The notes under the pieces: generated by a model
What the model saw: only the letters and a program-made list of their open reading frames with translations
What the model was told of the DNA's origin: nothing
The model's database searches: none
In this document: piece after piece, positions 1 through 7,768 of the stretch
Numbering within the stretch: the stretch's first letter is position 1
Layout: every line of letters starts with the position of its first letter
Assembly (NCBI GenBank): GCA_900541925.1
Contig: UQMB01000020.1
Coordinates: 1-28,996 of the forward strand
DNA: 28,996 nt
Direction: 5' to 3'
DNA from: an uncultured Bacteroidales bacterium
GTDB lineage: Bacteria > Bacteroidota > Bacteroidia > Bacteroidales > UBA932
Made by a program: the position numbers and the translations under genes

Positions 1-19
1 CATCGAGTCCGATGACTGG

Positions 20-958
20 CTAACTGAAATTGGGTGACGCATTGATAAAGTCAGGGATGTCTGACTTCTGAAGGTGCTGCTCTTTGTATCTGCGGAGTAT
101 GATGTCGAGAACCTGCCTCTTGGACTCCTCATCCCATGTGAGCGCGGAGGCCTCGGCCAGACGCGCCTCCTGCTCGGCGGCGATTGTCTCTCCGATGACC
201 GCTTCTTCATCCCCATCGATACGGTCTATATCTTCCTGCACCTTGCTCGGCCCGAGGGTGCGCTGCGGATGAAGAATCGCACACAATAAAACCACAAGGC
301 ACACAGACATCACGACATCAGTGACAGCCTTGACATCACGGCTGTCGGCCAGGAAGACCACCCACTGCATAGCGATCCATACCAAAGGAAGCCACAAGAC
401 CTTGGCCGCAAACTTATATGGGAAGTCCTCTTCGTCGGAGTAGTTCTGAAGATGATATTCATCTATGCGCCGCTTGACCCATACCGTCACCAGAATCATC
501 CGCCCCAGCAGCACGACACTGCACAACACAACGGCGAGCATCAATATGGCGCTACTTTCCGCGAGGAGACTGCTCCCCGCTACCGCAAGGGCCATCAGGA
601 CAAGCAGCATCAGCATCGGGACACCCACGAACAGCCTGTCGCCCCACTCATCCAGCCCCCGCTGGCGGAAATACCGCAAAAAAATGGAGGACAGGCACAT
701 AGGACAATACAGGATTCCAAAGATACGGATATAGTTCCAGACGGCGGACGATGACGGGGCGAACACATACGGAAGCTCCATCACCACAGCGGCAAAGAAA
801 AACGACACCTGCCAGCGCGCCGGATAGAAATAATACGCCTCCTTATCGAACGGACGGCACATGTGGAACCATCTCACGGCAGCGCAGAAAATCCCCGTGA
901 CCACGAATACCAGACATGCGTCCGAGTATATTACTTCCTCAGGCGACCAGGTAATCAT
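20..958 (-). CDS. Polytopic membrane protein of unknown function
   Basis: I do not recognise a characterised family. The protein of about 312 residues has roughly seven hydrophobic segments in its first 235 residues, then a charged cytoplasmic-looking tail rich in Glu, Asp and Arg. The tail contains a short basic helix (ILRRYKEQHLQKSDI) close to the end. I chose the ATG at 958, which lies 4 nt after the stop of the acyltransferase gene; a TTG at 970 would overlap that gene by 8 nt. The close spacing suggests it is the second gene of an operon driven by the promoter near 1850. Membrane-anchored Bacteroidetes regulators can have this layout with a C-terminal helix-turn-helix, but no such domain is present here, so the protein may be truncated at its C terminus. 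Confidence that it is a real gene is good; its function is open. Confidence 0.7.
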   Translation of the reverse strand: MITWSPEEVIYSDACLVFVVTGIFCAAVRWFHMCRPFDKEAYYFYPARWQVSFFFAAVVMELPYVFAPSSSAVWNYIRIFGILYCPMCLSSIFLRYFRQRGLDEWGDRLFVGVPMLMLLVLMALAVAGSSLLAESSAILMLAVVLCSVVLLGRMILVTVWVKRRIDEYHLQNYSDEEDFPYKFAAKVLWLPLVWIAMQWVVFLADSRDVKAVTDVVMSVCLVVLLCAILHPQRTLGPSKVQEDIDRIDGDEEAVIGETIAAEQEARLAEASALTWDEESKRQVLDIILRRYKEQHLQKSDIPDFINASPNFS

Positions 959-962
959 AGAC

Positions 963-1823
963 TCATTCAAATGTCTCAGGCCAAGGGTTCTCCAGAATTC
1001 CGGCCATATCCGTCATCTGCTTGTGGGCTTCGTGGAGAAGGCGGTCGGTCTCTTCCTTGCGGGGCTTCGACCTGTCCGGGAAGACAGGGTCTCCGACATT
1101 AAGGGTGAGAAGCGGGATATTCGGCTTGTCGAAGAGCTTGTAAATACCTGTACGCCTGCGATATGAAATCACAAACGGGAGCACGGGGATGTCGTACTTC
1201 CAGGCCATCGCGAACGCCCCCTTGTGGAACGTGCGGACAGGAGTATAGAATCTCCAGCTCGCGGCCTCAGGGAAAACATGGATCCATTGCTTCTTCTCGT
1301 GCATTTCGTTGAACACGGCGTCGAAGGCCCGCATCCCGGAAGTCTCTTCAGGAATCGGCACTCCACCGAGATAGTACATGAACCAGGCATCCTTGCCGCG
1401 CATGTGCTCCCCGAAAATCGGGAACCAGAGTTTGCGCCAGCCGATGGCATCCAGCACGCAGGTAAGATCCCACGGATAGATGTGATTGCAGACTGTCAGC
1501 GCACCGTTTTTCAGCTGCGCGGCGTATTTCTTGAGCTTGTCCTTGCCCTCAATCCTGAGCCCGTAACGGATCCTGTTGAGCGGAATGAGCAGACAGCGGA
1601 GACCTATATGATTGAGCGCCTGATTGAAACGATACTTGAGACTGTGGCCTATCTCCTGATACGGGAAAGTCCGGTCAAGCGCGACCTGCCTGCCGTCATA
1701 TCGGACAGGGAAGATGTGCTTGTCCGAACGGTCGACCGGATACTCTATATCGATGTCGGGGATGTAAACTCCATCCCTTGTTTTCATCTGCCTATATCTT
1801 TCGTTATCAATACCTTTACCCAT
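963..1823 (-). CDS. PlsC-like 1-acylglycerol-3-phosphate acyltransferase family protein
   Basis: Predicted membrane-associated acyltransferase of 286 residues, probably acylating lysophosphatidic acid or a related lipid in phospholipid or lipid-A-type synthesis. The HX4D catalytic motif is visible as CNHIYPWD (His114, Asp119), and a second acyltransferase block is FPEAASW near residue 184, a variant of the usual FPEG. The open frame extends upstream to 1919, but that extension would carry an unusual basic N terminus and would overlap the end of rfbD. The ATG at 1823 sits 25 nt downstream of a TATATTTG -7 element, which decides the start; an ATG at 1784 is the next alternative. It is probably cotranscribed with the membrane protein downstream. 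Family assignment is fairly firm; the acyl acceptor is not known. Confidence 0.8.
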   Translation of the reverse strand: MGKGIDNERYRQMKTRDGVYIPDIDIEYPVDRSDKHIFPVRYDGRQVALDRTFPYQEIGHSLKYRFNQALNHIGLRCLLIPLNRIRYGLRIEGKDKLKKYAAQLKNGALTVCNHIYPWDLTCVLDAIGWRKLWFPIFGEHMRGKDAWFMYYLGGVPIPEETSGMRAFDAVFNEMHEKKQWIHVFPEAASWRFYTPVRTFHKGAFAMAWKYDIPVLPFVISYRRRTGIYKLFDKPNIPLLTLNVGDPVFPDRSKPRKEETDRLLHEAHKQMTDMAGILENPWPETFE

Positions 1824-1848
1824 GATGCGCTGAAATTTCTTCAACTTG

Positions 1849-1856
1849 CAAATATA
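1849..1856 (-). promoter_or_regulatory. Promoter -7 element (TATATTTG) for the acyltransferase gene
   Basis: Perfect match to the Bacteroidetes -7 consensus TAnnTTTG on the minus strand, in the gap between the rfbD end and the ATG at 1823. No clear -33 TTG is seen at the usual spacing. It supports a start at 1823 and independent transcription from the rfb genes. Confidence 0.6.
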
Positions 1857-1899
1857 GCGATTTTTCCTTTCCGGTGATGCTGTGGGCGAGTGCGCTCCG

Positions 1900-2832
1900 T
1901 CAACCCCGCAAGGCTTCAATGCACTTGCGCACGCTGTCGGTCCAGTATGGTATGGCTATGCCGAAGGTACGCTTGATGAGAGTCTTGTCGAGGACAGAAT
2001 ATGCCGGACGCACGACCCTGCTCGGGAACTCGTCCGAATGGCAGGGACGGATATCGCAGGCGGTATGGCCGGCGAACTCTGCTATAAGCTTGGTGAAATC
2101 ATACCAGCTGCACACGCCTTCGTCGGAGAAATGGTACACACCCGGATGCTCCTCGTAGGAACGCGAAGAGATGATACCGAATATGACCCGGGCCAGATCA
2201 AGAGCATAAGTCGGTGTCCCCGTCTGGTCGAAGACCACATTGAGCTGAGGCCTTTCGGCGGTCAGCCTGAGCATGGTCTTGAGGAAATTCTTGCCGAATT
2301 CGCTGTAGAGCCAGGCCGTACGGATGATCACATGCTTGCAGCCGGAAGCCTTGATCTTCTCCTCTCCGTGAAGTTTAGTGAGCCCGTAGACCCCGGTAGG
2401 AGTGCCCTTCTGCGTCTCACGGCACGGGGTGTTGTACGGGTCGCCCCCGAACACATAGTCGGTGCTGACATGGAACAGCACTCCCCCGGCCTCCTTCATC
2501 GCCAAGGCGAGATTCTCCGGAGCCGTGGCATTAAGAAGCTCCGCCAGCTCCTTCCGGTCCTCCGCCCCCTCCACATCAGTGAACGCCGCACAGTTGACAA
2601 TCGCGCCCACTCTCTCAGAGGCGACCATCTCCCTCACGGCGGCCATGTCGGTGATGTCAAGACGGCGCGTATCGGTGCACACGTCGCCGCCCGCCATCTT
2701 GCGCAACATCGCAATCTGCTCTTCCGACGCCTGGTTGACATCGGTAAAAATATAATTGTCCCCAGAGCCTCTGGTCACTATCCTCAATTCATTGCCAAGC
2801 TGCCCGTTGGCTCCAGTCACAAGTATGTTCAT
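1900..2832 (-). CDS. rfbD: dTDP-4-dehydrorhamnose reductase
   Basis: Catalyses the last step of dTDP-L-rhamnose synthesis, the NAD(P)H-dependent reduction of dTDP-4-dehydro-L-rhamnose in the cytoplasm, feeding surface polysaccharide assembly. The 310-residue protein is an extended short-chain dehydrogenase: a Rossmann GANGQLG motif at residues 7-13, STDYVF at 123-128, and the catalytic YxxxK as YGLTK (Tyr149, Lys153). A segment at about residues 22-60 is longer than in the E. coli enzyme. It starts 3 nt after the rfbA stop, so the two are cotranscribed. Enzymes for the middle steps (RfbB dehydratase, RfbC epimerase) are not in this window and must lie elsewhere if the pathway is complete. Confidence 0.93.
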   Translation of the reverse strand: MNILVTGANGQLGNELRIVTRGSGDNYIFTDVNQASEEQIAMLRKMAGGDVCTDTRRLDITDMAAVREMVASERVGAIVNCAAFTDVEGAEDRKELAELLNATAPENLALAMKEAGGVLFHVSTDYVFGGDPYNTPCRETQKGTPTGVYGLTKLHGEEKIKASGCKHVIIRTAWLYSEFGKNFLKTMLRLTAERPQLNVVFDQTGTPTYALDLARVIFGIISSRSYEEHPGVYHFSDEGVCSWYDFTKLIAEFAGHTACDIRPCHSDEFPSRVVRPAYSVLDKTLIKRTFGIAIPYWTDSVRKCIEALRG

Positions 2833-2835
2833 CTT

Positions 2836-3747
2836 CTAAAACTCATCTGTCCCCTGCACCCCGTGCTTCTCCACCTCATCGGCGACTCGCACAAGATACT
2901 GGCCATAAGGATTTTTCATCATCGGGCCCGCCACCTCACGGACTTTGGCCGGGCTAACCCAGCCCTTGCGCAAGCCTATGCCTTCGAGGCAGGCTATCTT
3001 GAGCCCCTGGCGCTTCTCTATGGTCTCGATGTAATTGGTCGCCTCCGCCAGGGAGTCGTGCGTACCGGTATCCAGCCAGGCGAATCCGCGTCCGAGCGTC
3101 TGCACCCTCAGTTCGCCGCAGCCCAGGAACTCCTGGTTGACCGTGGTGATTTCCAGCTCACCGCGGGCGGACGGCTTGATGTGCTTGGCGATACCCACCA
3201 CCTTGTTGGGGTAGAAATACAGGCCCACGACGGCATAATTGCTCTTCGGCACAGCCGGCTTCTCCTCGATCGAGAGGCAGTTGCCCGCCTTGTCGAACTC
3301 GGCCACGCCGTAACGCTCCGGGTCGCTTACCCAGTAGCCGAAGACCGTGGCCTTGCCGTCCTGTTCCGCTGTGCGCACCGCCTCCCGGAGAAGCCCCGAG
3401 AACCCGGCGCCGTGGAAGATATTGTCGCCGAGCACCAGGCATACCGAGTCGTCACCGATGAATTCCTCACCTATTATGAAGGCCTGAGCAAGGCCGTCCG
3501 GGGATGGCTGCTCGGCGTAACTGAAATTGACGCCGAAATCGCTTCCGTCTCCAAGCAGGCGCTTGAATCCCGGCAGGTCATAAGGGGTCGAGATGATGAG
3601 GATGTCCCGGATGCCGGCCAGCATGAGCACTGACACCGGATAGTAGATCATCGGCTTGTCGAAAATCGGGAGGAGCTGCTTGCTGACCCCCTTGGTGATA
3701 GGGTAAAGGCGTGTGCCTGAACCACCTGCGAGCACAATCCCTTTCAT
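2836..3747 (-). CDS. rfbA: Glucose-1-phosphate thymidylyltransferase
   Basis: First enzyme of dTDP-L-rhamnose synthesis, joining dTTP and glucose-1-phosphate to give dTDP-glucose and pyrophosphate. The 303-residue protein has the nucleotidyltransferase signature GGSGTRLYPIT at about residues 8-18 followed by SKQLLP. It also has the metal-binding LGDNIFHG block (Asp108) and EEKP in the sugar-binding region. Length is typical of the family. Its ATG overlaps the stop codon of the rubredoxin-like gene (ATGA at 3744-3747), so it is translationally coupled to that gene and followed 3 nt later by rfbD. Confidence 0.94.
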   Translation of the reverse strand: MKGIVLAGGSGTRLYPITKGVSKQLLPIFDKPMIYYPVSVLMLAGIRDILIISTPYDLPGFKRLLGDGSDFGVNFSYAEQPSPDGLAQAFIIGEEFIGDDSVCLVLGDNIFHGAGFSGLLREAVRTAEQDGKATVFGYWVSDPERYGVAEFDKAGNCLSIEEKPAVPKSNYAVVGLYFYPNKVVGIAKHIKPSARGELEITTVNQEFLGCGELRVQTLGRGFAWLDTGTHDSLAEATNYIETIEKRQGLKIACLEGIGLRKGWVSPAKVREVAGPMMKNPYGQYLVRVADEVEKHGVQGTDEF

Positions 3748-3884
3748 AAGCTGTCCGGTTCCGTGCCGACTTCGTCAAAGTATTCTCCAGACACATGGCA
3801 CACAGGGCACTCCTTCGGAGGCTCCGGGCCGATATGCTTGTATCCGCAGACCGAGCATATCCATTCTTTGTTTTCTTCTGCCAT
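3744..3884 (-). CDS. Small rubredoxin-like protein
   Basis: A 46-residue protein with two CxxC iron-binding knuckles: WICSVCGY at residues 8-15 and CPVCH at 26-30. This is the rubredoxin fold core as found at the C terminus of rubrerythrins. It would carry one electron on a mononuclear Fe(Cys)4 centre in the cytoplasm. The start is set by the ATG at 3884, 25 nt downstream of a TATATTTG -7 box with a TTG upstream. Its TGA overlaps the ATG of rfbA (ATGA), so it leads the rfbA-rfbD operon. No rubrerythrin or other obvious redox partner is nearby, which makes its position ahead of dTDP-rhamnose genes odd. The iron-binding motif is clear; the physiological partner is unknown. Confidence 0.88.
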   Translation of the reverse strand: MAEENKEWICSVCGYKHIGPEPPKECPVCHVSGEYFDEVGTEPDSL

Positions 3885-3909
3885 AGTTTCAGGTGTATTG
3901 GTCCTGAGA

Positions 3910-3940
3910 CAAATATAGGGGATAATTCCGATTATGACAA
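3910..3940 (-). promoter_or_regulatory. Promoter (TTG-N20-TATATTTG) for rubredoxin-rfbA-rfbD
   Basis: On the minus strand, TTG at about 3938-3940 is followed after 20 nt by TATATTTG at 3910-3917, matching the Bacteroidetes -33/-7 consensus. The -33 part overlaps the last codons of the upstream YqeY-type gene. Confidence 0.65.
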
Positions 3941-4381
3941 GAGTTTGCGGACTATACCGGAGATCGTCTTGCCGTCGGCCTGGCCGGCGAGAGCGGCGTT
4001 CGCCGCACCCATGACCTTACCCATTTCCTTGAGGGAGGTCGCTCCGAGCGCGGCTATTATCTCCTTGACCTTGGCTTCCACCTCGGCCTCCGAGAGCTGC
4101 TTAGGCAGGTATTTCTCTATCACTGCAGCCTCAGCCAATTCGTTGTCGGCAAGCTCTTTGCGCCCCGCTGCAACATATTGCTCAGCCGACTCCCGGCGCT
4201 GCTTCACCAGTTTGCGGATCATCTTGAGGACATCCTCGTCGGTGACTTCCCTGGATCCGCCCTCAGCCGTCTTGAAAAGCAGGATTTCGCCCTTCACGGC
4301 ACGCACCGCGTTCATCGCCACACTGTCCTTGGCCTTCATCGCGGCCTTTATGTCTTCTTGAATTTGCTGTTCGAGTGTCAT
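3932..4381 (-). CDS. GatB/YqeY domain-containing protein
   Basis: A 149-residue protein covering the whole YqeY family length. It begins with the typical MTLEQQIQEDIKAAMKAKD helix and ends in the GKTISGIVRKLL helix of the GatB/YqeY domain. YqeY-type proteins resemble the C-terminal tRNA-binding helical domain of the amidotransferase subunit GatB. Their own role is poorly defined, but a link to aminoacyl-tRNA metabolism is usually proposed. It stands alone on the minus strand, divergent from the HdeD-like gene, with a weak -7-like TAACTTTA at 4403-4410. Family assignment is confident; function is not. Confidence 0.88.
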   Translation of the reverse strand: MTLEQQIQEDIKAAMKAKDSVAMNAVRAVKGEILLFKTAEGGSREVTDEDVLKMIRKLVKQRRESAEQYVAAGRKELADNELAEAAVIEKYLPKQLSEAEVEAKVKEIIAALGATSLKEMGKVMGAANAALAGQADGKTISGIVRKLLS

Positions 4382-4516
4382 GGCATTATCTTTTTATCTC
4401 CGTAAAGTTACAAATCATTTTGAGATTTCGCGCCGCCGGCCCGGGAAAACAACGAGAGAAAACAGAAACTTTTTGCCCGGCAAATCCGTATATAGAAAGA
4501 TTAAAGACTTTACATT

Positions 4517-5128
4517 ATGGGTAACTTTATCCAACAAATCTCAGAGCGCGCAGTCAGGACAGTGAAGTGCTGGTGGCTGTTTGTGCTCTGCGGCCTGCTC
4601 TGCATCGCGGCAGGCTTCGTGGTCTTCCGCAATCCGGTCGAAAGCTATCTCACTCTCAGCCTCCTGTTCGGAGTGGTGATCCTGGTATCCGGAGTGGTGG
4701 AGCTTGTGGCCGCATTCAGCAGCCGCAACTACTTCATGATGAGGGGATACAACATTGTGGGCGGCATCCTTGACATCATCGTCGGCATACTGCTCTGCTC
4801 TATGCCTTCTGTGACGGCCGTGCTGCTGCCGGTATTCCTCGGAATCTGGGTGATGTACCACAGCTTCATGATCATCGGCTTCGCAGGTGACCTGAGCGCA
4901 TTCAATGTGCGCGGCTCCGGCTGGGGCATCGCTGCGGGAGTCATCCTGCTCCTCCTCTCCATCCTGATCATCTTCAAGCCGTTCTCAGTGGGGATGGCGA
5001 CAGTTGTGGTCCTCACCGGTGTCGCCCTCATCGTGCTCGGCGCGATCATGATCGCCGGAGGCATAAGGCTCCGGAAGCTCCACAAGAGCGTCCAGGAGAG
5101 CTTCGGCCCTATCGATTTCAGCGAATAG
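4517..5128 (+). CDS. HdeD/DUF308 family membrane protein
   Basis: A 203-residue protein with six hydrophobic helices arranged as repeated short hairpins, the pattern of the DUF308/HdeD family. Examples of the repeats are the WWLFVLCGLLCIAAGFVVF segment near residue 20 and the related GYNIVGGILDIIVGILLC segment near 75. In E. coli HdeD is an inner-membrane protein tied to acid resistance at high cell density; the Bacteroidetes relatives are not characterised. It starts with an ATG close to an AT-rich leader and is followed by a strong terminator, so it is a single-gene unit divergent from the YqeY-type gene. Confidence 0.82.
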   Translation: MGNFIQQISERAVRTVKCWWLFVLCGLLCIAAGFVVFRNPVESYLTLSLLFGVVILVSGVVELVAAFSSRNYFMMRGYNIVGGILDIIVGILLCSMPSVTAVLLPVFLGIWVMYHSFMIIGFAGDLSAFNVRGSGWGIAAGVILLLLSILIIFKPFSVGMATVVVLTGVALIVLGAIMIAGGIRLRKLHKSVQESFGPIDFSE

Positions 5129-5171
5129 ACAGCACGGCGCGACTTCTCCGGACAGTCGTGGAAGAACCAGA

Positions 5172-5203
5172 AAGCCGACGCAGAATCTGCGCCGGCTTTT
5201 TTT
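5172..5203 (+). terminator. Rho-independent terminator after the HdeD-like gene
   Basis: An 11-bp stem (AGCCGACGCAG paired with CTGCGCCGGCT, one mismatch) is followed by a run of seven T residues. It lies about 45 nt after the HdeD-like stop codon and next to the convergent end of the permease gene, so it may also serve the other strand. Confidence 0.75.
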
Positions 5204-5216
5204 GCTGCGTGGAGGG

Positions 5217-7562
5217 CTACTCCTGCTTGAGAGATTCCACCGGATTGGCCCGGGCTATCTTGAGCGACCCCGCCACGACAGCCGCCACCACGACGGCGAG
5301 CACCACGACATCCGCCAAGACGAAATACTGCGGCCCGAGCGCAATGGCATCGGAAAAGCTCCTGAGCCACGAATCAGCTGTGAACCAGGCTCCTATATCC
5401 CCGACCAGAACGGCTGCGCCTGCAAGTTTAAGTATGTCCACGACCAGCATCCGCACTATCTCGGAGGTCTGCGCGCCATTGACCTTGCGGACCGCGATCT
5501 CGGCGCTGCGCCGGTAGTTCTCGTCACGGACATACCCGACAAGGCCTATGATCGCTATGATGACGGCGAATATGGAACCGAGGGTGAAGGTGCGGCGCAT
5601 GGAATCGGTCTCCTCGTACATCTGGCGGAAAGTATCTGAATATGAGGTGAGTTCAATGTCGCGGACGCCTCCCGACTCGTGAACCATCCGGCTTATGAGC
5701 TCGTTTGCGGCCTTGACGGCGCCGGCAGGTTTTTCGCGGAATCTCACGACTATGTTGTGCAAGGTCGCCTTGTCTCCCCCGCTCCAGCAGAAGCGGACGC
5801 TCGGCCGCGCATCGGCCTGCTCCATAGAACCGATCAGGTAGTCCTCGTATACACCGCATATAGTATATGTGTCCCTATTGTGCCCGGAGATCCGGACAGT
5901 CTTCCCCACGGCGCCGTCGGACCAGTCGGCATAGAGGCTCATCTTCTCTACGAAGCTCCGGCTCACGGCCATGTCCTCCGGCCCCTCCGGTCTCCTGCCG
6001 TCAATGAGCCTGAACCCCATCAGGTCGAAGAAACCCTCCGTCGCATAGTCCTCATCCGCGATGTTGAAAAGGTCACGGTCATCGCCCGGCAGAGATATGT
6101 TGTTGCCGGAGGCCCTCTCATACGGCAGGCAATAAGTCAGTTCGGCATACTCCACCTCCGGAAGCGCGCGCAGGTCGGCGGCAATCTGGAGCATCCTCTC
6201 CTGGCTCAGCGCCGGGATGTAGGCATAAGCCACATTGTCATAGTCGTAGCCCGGGTCGGCATCGACGCTGCGGCGGTACTGGGCAGTCACGACGAGCATC
6301 AGCGAGACGAGCAGCGCGTTGACGGCGAACTGCACCGCCAGCAGCGAGAGTTTCCAGCGCCGCTTGCTGTCCTTGTACCCTCTGAACGCCGTGGAGACCG
6401 GAATCCTGATGAACATCCGTGCCGGAATCAGGGCCGAGAACAGGAAAACCAGCAGGACGGTGACACCAAGGACGATGAATGTCTGCGGAATCATCAGGTC
6501 CGTCACAGGGACCCCAATGAGCGACTCGACAGCACCCCTGAAGGCAAAGATGATCAACACCGCAACCAGCAGAGAAAAGGCGATGTTGAGCGCTGTCTCC
6601 CTGAAAAGCAGCGCATATATGGTACCATCGCCGGCCCCGAAACACTTGCGCACCCCGACCTCGCGCGAGCGCCGTATCACATCACCTATCGCCACGAGGA
6701 CATAGTTCATCACGGACACGAGCAGCAGCAGGAGCGCGACAACAGAGAGGATGAGCAGCATATTGCGGACATCGGGGTTGTCCCGGTGCAAGGTCTTGAA
6801 CGGTTTGAGCGTGTAACGCAGGCTTGTACCGTTCTTCTCAATACTCTCCAGGTCCTGGTGGGCCTCCTGCATCTTGCGTATCGCCTCCGTCAACGAGGCG
6901 GGGCTGACGCCGGGGGCAAGTTTGATATAACTGGAATAGCGGTCGTTGCCAAGCCAGTTGTTGATGCTCCACTCCCCTATGGCACCGATACCGATCAGAG
7001 CATCGAAGTTCAAGGTCCCGTTGGCCGGGAAATCCTCGTAGACTCCGGCCACGGTGAGTTTCAGGTCCGGCTGGTCCTCGTTGCATATGGTTTTCCCGAC
7101 AGCCTCAGCCACGCCTCCGAGCCTCTCGGCCACACTGCGGCTCACAGCCACGCTGCCGTCCCAGGACTTCAGAGCATTGACTGGTGCACCCGAGAGGACC
7201 TCCCGGCCGAAGATGTCGAAAAAGCAACTGTCCGCCGCAATCATATTACACTCCAGGCTGTTGCCCGACTCGTCGAAGAAAACGTCAGAATTGAATACGC
7301 CGGTGTACCTGGTAGCGGCTGTCACACCCGGCACCTCCGCCATGAAGCCAGGAGCCACGGCACCGCTCGTGTTTCCGAACTCCTTGTTCTCGCCCTGCTG
7401 CGTAATATCGGATATCACCTTGTATATATAGTCCACATCCTTGTAGAAGCCGTCGTAGGACAGCTCGAAGCAGACCTTGGCCATCAGCACGACAGCAATC
7501 GACAGCCCGACTCCCAAAGAGAGAATCTTGATCAAAAAATCACTTGCTTTTCTCATGTTCAT
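5217..7562 (-). CDS. FtsX-type ABC transporter permease (MacB-like)
   Basis: A 781-residue permease with the duplicated FtsX/MacB layout. There is an N-terminal membrane helix (about residues 10-30) and a large periplasmic domain containing the MacB-core-like GVYEDFPANGTLNFDA stretch. A first block of about four helices (roughly 270-425) includes the conserved RSREVGVRKCFGA loop. A second periplasmic domain and a second helix block (roughly 665-770) follow, with RRSAEIAVRKVNGA, and the protein ends in the family-typical NPVESLKQE. It would act in the inner membrane with an ATPase on efflux or cell-envelope tasks; no ATPase gene is in the window. It lies downstream of the LytTR gene on the same strand, after about 200 bp carrying two tandem palindromes, so regulation by that LytTR protein is likely but inferred. 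Confidence 0.88.
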   Translation of the reverse strand: MNMRKASDFLIKILSLGVGLSIAVVLMAKVCFELSYDGFYKDVDYIYKVISDITQQGENKEFGNTSGAVAPGFMAEVPGVTAATRYTGVFNSDVFFDESGNSLECNMIAADSCFFDIFGREVLSGAPVNALKSWDGSVAVSRSVAERLGGVAEAVGKTICNEDQPDLKLTVAGVYEDFPANGTLNFDALIGIGAIGEWSINNWLGNDRYSSYIKLAPGVSPASLTEAIRKMQEAHQDLESIEKNGTSLRYTLKPFKTLHRDNPDVRNMLLILSVVALLLLLVSVMNYVLVAIGDVIRRSREVGVRKCFGAGDGTIYALLFRETALNIAFSLLVAVLIIFAFRGAVESLIGVPVTDLMIPQTFIVLGVTVLLVFLFSALIPARMFIRIPVSTAFRGYKDSKRRWKLSLLAVQFAVNALLVSLMLVVTAQYRRSVDADPGYDYDNVAYAYIPALSQERMLQIAADLRALPEVEYAELTYCLPYERASGNNISLPGDDRDLFNIADEDYATEGFFDLMGFRLIDGRRPEGPEDMAVSRSFVEKMSLYADWSDGAVGKTVRISGHNRDTYTICGVYEDYLIGSMEQADARPSVRFCWSGGDKATLHNIVVRFREKPAGAVKAANELISRMVHESGGVRDIELTSYSDTFRQMYEETDSMRRTFTLGSIFAVIIAIIGLVGYVRDENYRRSAEIAVRKVNGAQTSEIVRMLVVDILKLAGAAVLVGDIGAWFTADSWLRSFSDAIALGPQYFVLADVVVLAVVVAAVVAGSLKIARANPVESLKQE

Positions 7563-7729
7563 TTACAACCTGTCTCCCGGCCCCGGATGGCCGCCCTGCA
7601 AGAATGTCGGCGGACATCCGGCGGGAGAAGGACATTTGTCTAATCAGTCCGGCAGAGAATCAGCAACCGTGCCACAAAACGCAACCCTCTGTCCCTCAGA
7701 ATGATTCGGCAGGCCGGCATTGCGGGCGC

Positions 7730-7768
7730 TGTAAAGGAACTTTACACGGGATGTAAAAGAACTTTACA
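7730..7768. promoter_or_regulatory. Two tandem 17-bp palindromes, candidate LytTR operator
   Basis: TGTAAAGGAACTTTACA at 7730-7746 and TGTAAAAGAACTTTACA at 7752-7768 differ at one base. They start exactly 22 bp apart, two helical turns. The pair lies upstream of the permease gene and its second copy overlaps the stop codon of the LytTR gene (7764-7766). LytTR proteins generally bind paired repeats spaced about two turns, so this is a good candidate for that regulator's site. The binding itself is inferred. Confidence 0.6.

Noticed and set aside
1882..3633. Long plus-strand open frame of 583 codons opposite rfbD and rfbA
   Set aside because: It lies antisense to two unambiguous enzymes with full motifs, and its own translation shows no recognisable domain. 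It is a by-product of GC-rich codon use.
5679..7643. Plus-strand open frame of 654 codons opposite the FtsX permease
   Set aside because: It is antisense to a clear membrane permease. Its translation is rich in His, Arg, Glu and Asp without domain structure.
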